DNA of 64,000 nt from JALSRD01 sp964476595 (lineage in GTDB: Bacteria; Desulfobacterota; Desulfobacteria; Desulfobacterales; JALSRD01), in the NCBI GenBank assembly GCA_964476595.1, contig CAYZCL010000006.1, positions 26,748 to 90,747 of the forward strand. Reading direction: 5' to 3'. Position 1 is the first letter of the stretch, and the number at the start of each line of letters is the position of its first letter. The translations under genes and the position numbers were made by a program. A model generated the notes under the pieces. That model saw only the letters and a program-made list of their open reading frames with translations. It had not been told where the DNA came from and ran no database searches. Shown piece after piece: positions 61,511 to 64,000 of the stretch.

Positions 61511-62548
61511 GTGACGCCTGCAGACCTCTCCATCCAGCAACTGGCCGGTCAGCGGCTGATGATCGGCTTCGACGGCACCGAACTGGGTGCCGAGACCCGG
61601 GCCCTGATCGCCGAACTGCACATCGGCGGCCTCATCCTCTTCTCCCAGAACCTGGACACCCCCGAACAGATCGCGCGGCTGTGTCGCCAGGCCCAGGCGC
61701 AGGCCGCGGCCTGCGGTCTGCCGCCGCTGTTCATCGCCATTGACCAGGAGGGCGGGCAGGTGGCGCGCCTGCGGGAACCCTTCACCGTTTTCGACGGCAA
61801 CCCCGCCATGCGCGGCCGCAACGACGCCGCGCACTTCGGCCGCGTGACGGCCGCCGAGCTTTCGGCCCTGGGCATCAACATGGACATGGCGCCGGTGGTG
61901 GATGTGGCCTTCACCGCCGACAGCGTCATGGACCGCCGCGCCTTCGCCGGTGACCCCGCGCGGGTGGCCGAGATGGGCGTGGCCGTCATCGAGGCCCTGC
62001 AGGGCAACGGCGTCATGGCGGTGGCCAAGCACTTCCCGGGCATCGGGCGCACCACCCTGGACTCCCACCTGGACCGGCCGCTGCTGGACACGCCCTGGCG
62101 GGAACTGGCGGCCAGCGACCTGCTGCCCTTCGAAGCCGCCGTGCGCCGCGGGGTCAGCGGCGTCATGCTGTCGCACATCGTCTACCGCGACCGGGACCCC
62201 CGATGGCCGGCCAGCCTGTCGGTGAAAATCGCCCACGACGTGTTGCGGGACCGGATGGGATACGACGGCCTGGTCATGACCGACGACCTGGATATGGGCG
62301 CCATTAAGAAGTACTATGACATCGACACCGTCATGCAGCGCGTGCTGGCGGCCGACATCGACCTGGCCCTCATCTGCCACCGGGGACCGGACATCGCGCG
62401 GGCCTATGAAGTAATGCTGTCCGAACTGGGGAAGTCGGCACGCCTACGTCGGCGCGCCCGGCGTTCCGCCGGGCGGATCTTGGCGACCAAGGAAAAGTAT
62501 ATCCCCCTCACCTCTCCGACGGATCACCCCAGCCGCACACGGGAATAA
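61511..62548 (+). CDS. nagZ: beta-N-acetylhexosaminidase (GH3)
   Basis: This 345-residue GH3 enzyme cleaves GlcNAc from anhydromuropeptides during cell-wall recycling. It has IDQEGGQVARL, the catalytic loop AKHFPGIGRTTLDSH and the nucleophile block VMTDDLDMGAIKK. A GTG start is used. No signal peptide, which fits cytosolic NagZ. Its 3' end overlaps tsaD by 25 bases in convergent orientation. Confidence 0.93.
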   Translation: MTPADLSIQQLAGQRLMIGFDGTELGAETRALIAELHIGGLILFSQNLDTPEQIARLCRQAQAQAAACGLPPLFIAIDQEGGQVARLREPFTVFDGNPAMRGRNDAAHFGRVTAAELSALGINMDMAPVVDVAFTADSVMDRRAFAGDPARVAEMGVAVIEALQGNGVMAVAKHFPGIGRTTLDSHLDRPLLDTPWRELAASDLLPFEAAVRRGVSGVMLSHIVYRDRDPRWPASLSVKIAHDVLRDRMGYDGLVMTDDLDMGAIKKYYDIDTVMQRVLAADIDLALICHRGPDIARAYEVMLSELGKSARLRRRARRSAGRILATKEKYIPLTSPTDHPSRTRE

Positions 62549-63531
62549 ACGTCGGCATCCAGGGGACTGACGGTGCCCCGCTGCAGCTCGTGGAAGGCCG
62601 CTGCGCCGATCATGGCCGCGTTATCGCCACACAATGAAACGGGCGGCAGGTAAGCTTCGAAGCCCGTCCGATGCGCCTCGTCGGCCACCCGTTCACGCAG
62701 CCGGCGGTTGGCGGCCACACCCCCCGAGAGCACTATGCGCGGGCACGCGGTGTGACGCGCGGCCTGCATGAGCTTGAAGCTGAGCACGTCTACCACAGCC
62801 TCCTGGAAGCCGGCGGCGATGTCGTCCATGTGTTCGCGGAAGGTGTCGGCGTGCAGCTGAAGGTAGCGCCGCACGGCGGTCTTCAGACCGCTGAAGCTGA
62901 AGTCGAAGCTATTCCTGTCCAGGTAGGAACGCGGAAAGGATATGGCCTGCGGATCGCCCCGCTCGGCCATCTCTCCGATGACGCGCCCGCCCGGGTAGCC
63001 CAGCCCCATCATCTTGGCCACCTTGTCGAAGGCCTCGCCGGCGGCGTCGTCGCGGGTCTGTCCCATGAGCCGCATGCCCGTGTGGGACGTCACGTGGTAC
63101 AGGGCGGTGTGACCGCCCGAGGCCAGCAGGGCCACGAAGGGAAACGCCGGCGGGTCGTCGGTGAGGAAAACGGCGTTGATGTGCCCGGCCAGGTGGTTGA
63201 CTCCCACGAAAGGCAGCCCCCGCCCGTAGGCGTAGGCCTTGGCAAAAGAGAAGCCCACCAGCAGGGCGCCCACCAGGCCCGGTCCGCGGGTGGCGGCCAC
63301 GGCGTCCAGCCCCTCCGGGCCCACGCCGCTGCGCGCTAAGGCCTCTTCCACCACCGGCACGATGGCCTCGATATGCTTGCGTGAGGCCAGCTCGGGCACC
63401 ACGCCGCCGTAACGGTGGTGCACGTCGACCTGAGAGGCCACCACCGAGGAGAGCATGCGCCGCCCGTCGGCCACCACGGCGGCTGCAGTTTCGTCGCAGG
63501 AGGATTCGACGGCCAGAATTCTCACGCGCAC
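62524..63531 (-). CDS. tsaD: tRNA threonylcarbamoyladenosine transferase subunit
   Basis: This 335-residue protein completes t6A synthesis on ANN-decoding tRNAs with TsaB/TsaE. The metal motif HLAGH and LASGGHTALYHV, and GGVAANRRLRE near the end, are diagnostic. A GTG start is used. It overlaps the nitronate monooxygenase stop by 10 bases and nagZ at its 3' end. Confidence 0.96.
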   Translation of the reverse strand: MRVRILAVESSCDETAAAVVADGRRMLSSVVASQVDVHHRYGGVVPELASRKHIEAIVPVVEEALARSGVGPEGLDAVAATRGPGLVGALLVGFSFAKAYAYGRGLPFVGVNHLAGHINAVFLTDDPPAFPFVALLASGGHTALYHVTSHTGMRLMGQTRDDAAGEAFDKVAKMMGLGYPGGRVIGEMAERGDPQAISFPRSYLDRNSFDFSFSGLKTAVRRYLQLHADTFREHMDDIAAGFQEAVVDVLSFKLMQAARHTACPRIVLSGGVAANRRLRERVADEAHRTGFEAYLPPVSLCGDNAAMIGAAAFHELQRGTVSPLDADVYSRVRLG

Positions 63532-64000
63532 CGCTCCCGGACCAGGGCAGCAAACCGGTCGCAGACAATGCGCTCGGCCTCGGCCATGATGCGGTCCAGC
63601 AACTCGCGGCAGGTGGGGATGTCGTGGATCAACCCGATGCTCTGCCCGGCGGGCAGCACGCCCGCATCCATGCAGCCCTCCTGCAGCATTTTGCGGCCCA
63701 CCAGGCCCGAGACGTGGGGCACCAGGTCTTCGATGCGCACGTTGCCGCGGCCCTCGATCTCCAGCACCCTGTCGACCACCGGGTTGTGCAGGACGCGCTC
63801 GGTGTTGCGCAGGCTGCGCATGATCAGCCGCGTGTCGCGTTCGCTGCGCCCCACCAGTACCCGTTTGACGTTTTCGTGTACCGGCGCCTCGCGGGTGGCC
63901 ACGAAGCGCGTGCCCATGTTGACGCCGTCGGCGCCCAGGCCCAGGGCGCCCACCAGGCCGAGGCCGTCGGCGAAACCGCCCGAGGCGATGATGGGAATGC
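63522..64000 (-). CDS. nitronate monooxygenase family protein, 5' part beyond window
   Basis: The last about 158 residues of an NMO/2-nitropropane dioxygenase-type FMN enzyme are visible. GGFADGLGLVGALGLGADGVNMGTRF carries the phosphate-binding Gly and the conserved GTRF. Such enzymes oxidise alkyl nitronates, but many family members reduce or isomerise other substrates (e.g. FabK-type enoyl reductases). The start is off the right edge. It overlaps tsaD by 10 bases, suggesting one transcript. Confidence 0.85.
   Translation of the reverse strand, partial: IPIIASGGFADGLGLVGALGLGADGVNMGTRFVATREAPVHENVKRVLVGRSERDTRLIMRSLRNTERVLHNPVVDRVLEIEGRGNVRIEDLVPHVSGLVGRKMLQEGCMDAGVLPAGQSIGLIHDIPTCRELLDRIMAEAERIVCDRFAALVRERCA

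Overview
The window is a GC-rich chromosomal segment that most resembles an anaerobic, respiratory Desulfobacterota (deltaproteobacterial) genome, probably of a sulfate reducer. This rests on a complete Tmc-type transmembrane redox operon (type II tetraheme cytochrome c3, CCG-domain iron-sulfur protein, cytochrome b, beta-propeller protein), an NrfD-type quinone-linked complex with about sixteen hemes, an octaheme HAO-like cytochrome, a B12-dependent ribonucleotide reductase and a split glycine decarboxylase. The genus cannot be fixed from the sequence alone. There is no phage, transposon, CRISPR array or plasmid signal; the content is mostly housekeeping and energy metabolism.

Layout. 1-9303 (minus) is one long housekeeping series: rpmF, an acyl-CoA dehydrogenase, fabG, acpP, fabF, rpiB, dCMP deaminase, nrdR, ribD, ribE, ribBA and ribH (ribH cut by the left edge). 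9872-11454 (plus) holds gltX, a tRNA-Gln(CUG) and an intrinsic terminator. 11629-13348 holds two exported proteins: a Gly/Ala-rich protein with repeated CDGxGIGAG motifs, and a PEP-CTERM protein preceded by a sigma-54-like promoter and a cyclic-di-GMP-I riboswitch with an overlapping terminator. 13575-19448 (minus) is a tripartite RND efflux operon. 19859-25133 (plus) is a four-gene cytochrome/FeS/NrfD/multiheme cytochrome operon closed by two hairpins. 25294-29598 (minus) is a TAXI-type TRAP transport locus whose permease gene carries a one-base frameshift.

29771-39098 is a glycine cleavage and lipoate island: gcvT diverges from lpdA, an Lrp/AsnC regulator, gcvH, gcvPA, gcvPB, lipB, lipA and a double-ACT protein. 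A sulfotransferase follows, closed by a strong terminator. nrdJ (minus) has a sigma-70-like promoter with an NrdR-box-like sequence between its -35 and -10 elements, and nrdR itself lies at 3595-4047. 42979-47177 (minus) is tmcD-tmcC-tmcB-tmcA followed by a stand-alone receiver protein.

The right end mixes exported proteins of unknown role, a GalT-family protein, a voltage-gated K+ channel, murJ, a Dabb protein, aceK, purB, a large FG-GAP/CARDB exported protein with its own sigma-54-like promoter, an HD phosphohydrolase, the octaheme cytochrome, nagZ, tsaD and a nitronate monooxygenase cut by the right edge. The points most worth following are the dual sigma-54/c-di-GMP control of the PEP-CTERM gene, a near-identical sigma-54 site before the FG-GAP gene, the multiheme NrfD complex with a CX4CH motif, and the linked nrdR-nrdJ circuit.
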